Below, piece after piece: positions 12,895-14,233 of a stretch of 14,233 nucleotides of DNA. The stretch is from Collinsella sp. (GTDB taxonomy: Bacteria > Actinomycetota > Coriobacteriia > Coriobacteriales > Coriobacteriaceae). The notes under the pieces are model-generated. The model had not been told where the DNA came from and did no database searches. It saw only the letters and a program-made list of their open reading frames with translations. The stretch covers positions 1 through 14,233 of the forward strand of contig JAIHVJ010000026.1 in assembly GCA_022720335.1 (NCBI GenBank), written 5' to 3'. The position numbers and the translations under genes were made by a program. The stretch's first letter is position 1; the number at the start of each line of letters is the position of its first letter.

Positions 12895-14233
12895 TTAGCG
12901 GCCCTCCTTTGCGCGGGTGGATGCAGGGGCGGAGTCCGAAGCGGGCGTCGCACTCCCCTGCTGGCCTTCGAGCTCCTCACGGCGGAGCTGCGACTGGCAA
13001 ATCTCGCGGTAGAGCTGGCAGCTTGCGTACAGCTCGTCGTGCGTACCCAGGCCCGCAACCGAACCGTGATCGAGCACACAGATCATGTCGGCATCGCGCA
13101 CGGTCGAGACGCGCTGGCTCACGATGACGGTCGTCAGCGGCAACCCGCCCTCGGCGGCGCCGCGCACGCTGCGCTCGCGGATGGCATGGCGAAGCGCCGC
13201 GTCGGTCTTAAAATCGAGTGCCGAGGCGGAGTCGTCCATGATCAGAATCTGCGGCGAACCCACCAAGGCACGCGCGATGGTCAGGCGCTGGCGCTGACCA
13301 CCGCTGAAGTTCTTGCCGCCCGCCTCGACCGAGGCGTCGAGCCCCTGCGGCTTGTTGCGCACGAGCTCGCTGGCCTGCGCCATATCGAGCGCCGCCCAGA
13401 GCTCCTCGTCGGTCGCCGACTCGTCGCGCCAGGTCAGGTTGCTGCGAATGGTGCCGCTCACCAGCGACGCGCGCTGCGGGACGGTCGCGACCACGTGGCG
13501 CAGCTGGTCGAGCGGCCAGGTGCGCACGTCGGCACCCATTACGCTCACGCTGCCGGTACCCGCATCGTACAGGCGCGGAATGAGCGAGACGAGCGTGGAC
13601 TTACCACTGCCCGTGCCGCCGATAATGCCGAGCGTTTTGCCCAGCGGCAAATCCAGAGTCACGTCGTTGACGGCATTGGCGGCGCCCGCGCCAAAGGAGA
13701 AGCTCGCGTGGCTCAAGCTCAGCGCGGGGACCGGGGCAGCTGCGCCCGCCGCGTTCGGCTCGGGCAGGGCGACCGGCTCGTTGCCCTCGTCGGTAATGCT
13801 CGGCACGCAATTGAGCACCTCGTTGATGCGCGACGCGCTGGCGCTCGCCTTGGTAAAGACCACGACCAGGTTGGCGACGTACACGATGGAGGTGAGCGTC
13901 TGCGTCATGTAGTTGACAAACGCCATGACCTGGCCCTGCGTGAGCTCGCCCACATTCACCTGGATGCCGCCCACCCACAGGATGGCGCACACGCCCAGGT
14001 TCATCACCAAAAACGTGACGGGGTTGAGAATCGACGAGAGCTTGCCCACCGCGATGGCGACATGCGCCTGATCGTCAGCCGCCTGGGCAAAACGCTCGCG
14101 CTCGTGATCCTCGCGCACAAACGCGCGGACCACACGAGCGCCCGAAAGCCCCTCGCGGCAAATGAGCGCAATGCGGTCGAGCTTTGCCTGCAGCTGCTTG
14201 TAGTACGGAATGCAGCGCGCCATGACAAACCAA
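12895..14233 (-). CDS. ABC exporter half with degenerate ATP site (5' end beyond window)
   Basis: The frame stays open to the right edge, beginning WFVMARCIPYY, so the Met at 14223 is internal. About 446 residues are visible, and roughly the first 150-200 are missing. The rest of the membrane domain is followed by an NBD with Walker A GGTGSGKST and an intact signature FSGGQRQR. Walker B reads LIMDDSASALD, with Asp in place of the catalytic Glu, and the switch region is VSQRVSTV, with Gln in place of His. These two substitutions are the hallmark of the degenerate subunit in heterodimeric exporters (TM287 type) and match the altered signature of the downstream partner. The tail is rich in Ala, Ser and Glu. 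It is the promoter-proximal gene of the visible two-gene operon, and its end carries the partner's ribosome site. Confidence 0.93.
   Translation of the reverse strand, partial: WFVMARCIPYYKQLQAKLDRIALICREGLSGARVVRAFVREDHERERFAQAADDQAHVAIAVGKLSSILNPVTFLVMNLGVCAILWVGGIQVNVGELTQGQVMAFVNYMTQTLTSIVYVANLVVVFTKASASASRINEVLNCVPSITDEGNEPVALPEPNAAGAAAPVPALSLSHASFSFGAGAANAVNDVTLDLPLGKTLGIIGGTGSGKSTLVSLIPRLYDAGTGSVSVMGADVRTWPLDQLRHVVATVPQRASLVSGTIRSNLTWRDESATDEELWAALDMAQASELVRNKPQGLDASVEAGGKNFSGGQRQRLTIARALVGSPQILIMDDSASALDFKTDAALRHAIRERSVRGAAEGGLPLTTVIVSQRVSTVRDADMICVLDHGSVAGLGTHDELYASCQLYREICQSQLRREELEGQQGSATPASDSAPASTRAKEGR

Overview
The window is GC-rich, densely coded DNA from what looks like a gut Actinobacterium of the Coriobacteriia, most like Collinsella. 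That placement is an inference from codon use, the LTA-synthase-type sulfatase, the sortase-anchored giant surface protein and the gene styles; no rRNA or other marker is present to prove it.

Layout. At the left edge (1-65, minus) lie the first 21 codons of an unidentified gene with its promoter. A nitroreductase follows (225-1100, minus), with a perfect 31-bp palindrome just past its stop. Divergent from it is a membrane-bound sulfatase/LTA-synthase-like enzyme (1315-3615, plus). A 678-bp gene-free stretch holds two sister terminators, a nested inverted repeat and an array of six ~61-bp hairpin units. Next is a 1362-residue LANTG-anchored surface protein (4294-8382, minus) with FG-GAP-like, fibronectin-III-like and Ig-like parts. 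Its upstream side carries a second array of the same hairpin units (8537-8797). Then come a flavodoxin-like protein (8862-9413, minus), a 322-bp gap ending in four direct repeats with an exact 23-bp period, an AAA+/DUF4143 ATPase (9742-11007, plus) and, convergent with it, the two halves of a heterodimeric ABC exporter (11035-12894 and 12895 to the edge, minus).

How the parts relate. The two ABC genes form a translationally coupled operon whose products should make one transporter with one canonical and one degenerate ATP site. The sulfatase-like enzyme and the surface protein both act at the cell envelope but are convergently transcribed and separated by terminators. The nitroreductase, flavodoxin and ATPase look like single-gene units.

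The least expected feature is the pair of hairpin-repeat arrays bracketing the surface-protein gene in the same orientation. In each complete unit two 15-bp half-sites start exactly 33 bp apart, while the gap between units varies. The half-sites pair as a hairpin whose sequence differences mostly become G-U wobbles on the plus strand, with a recurrent mismatch at one stem position. This suggests a folded RNA or single-stranded DNA element rather than simple tandem repeats.
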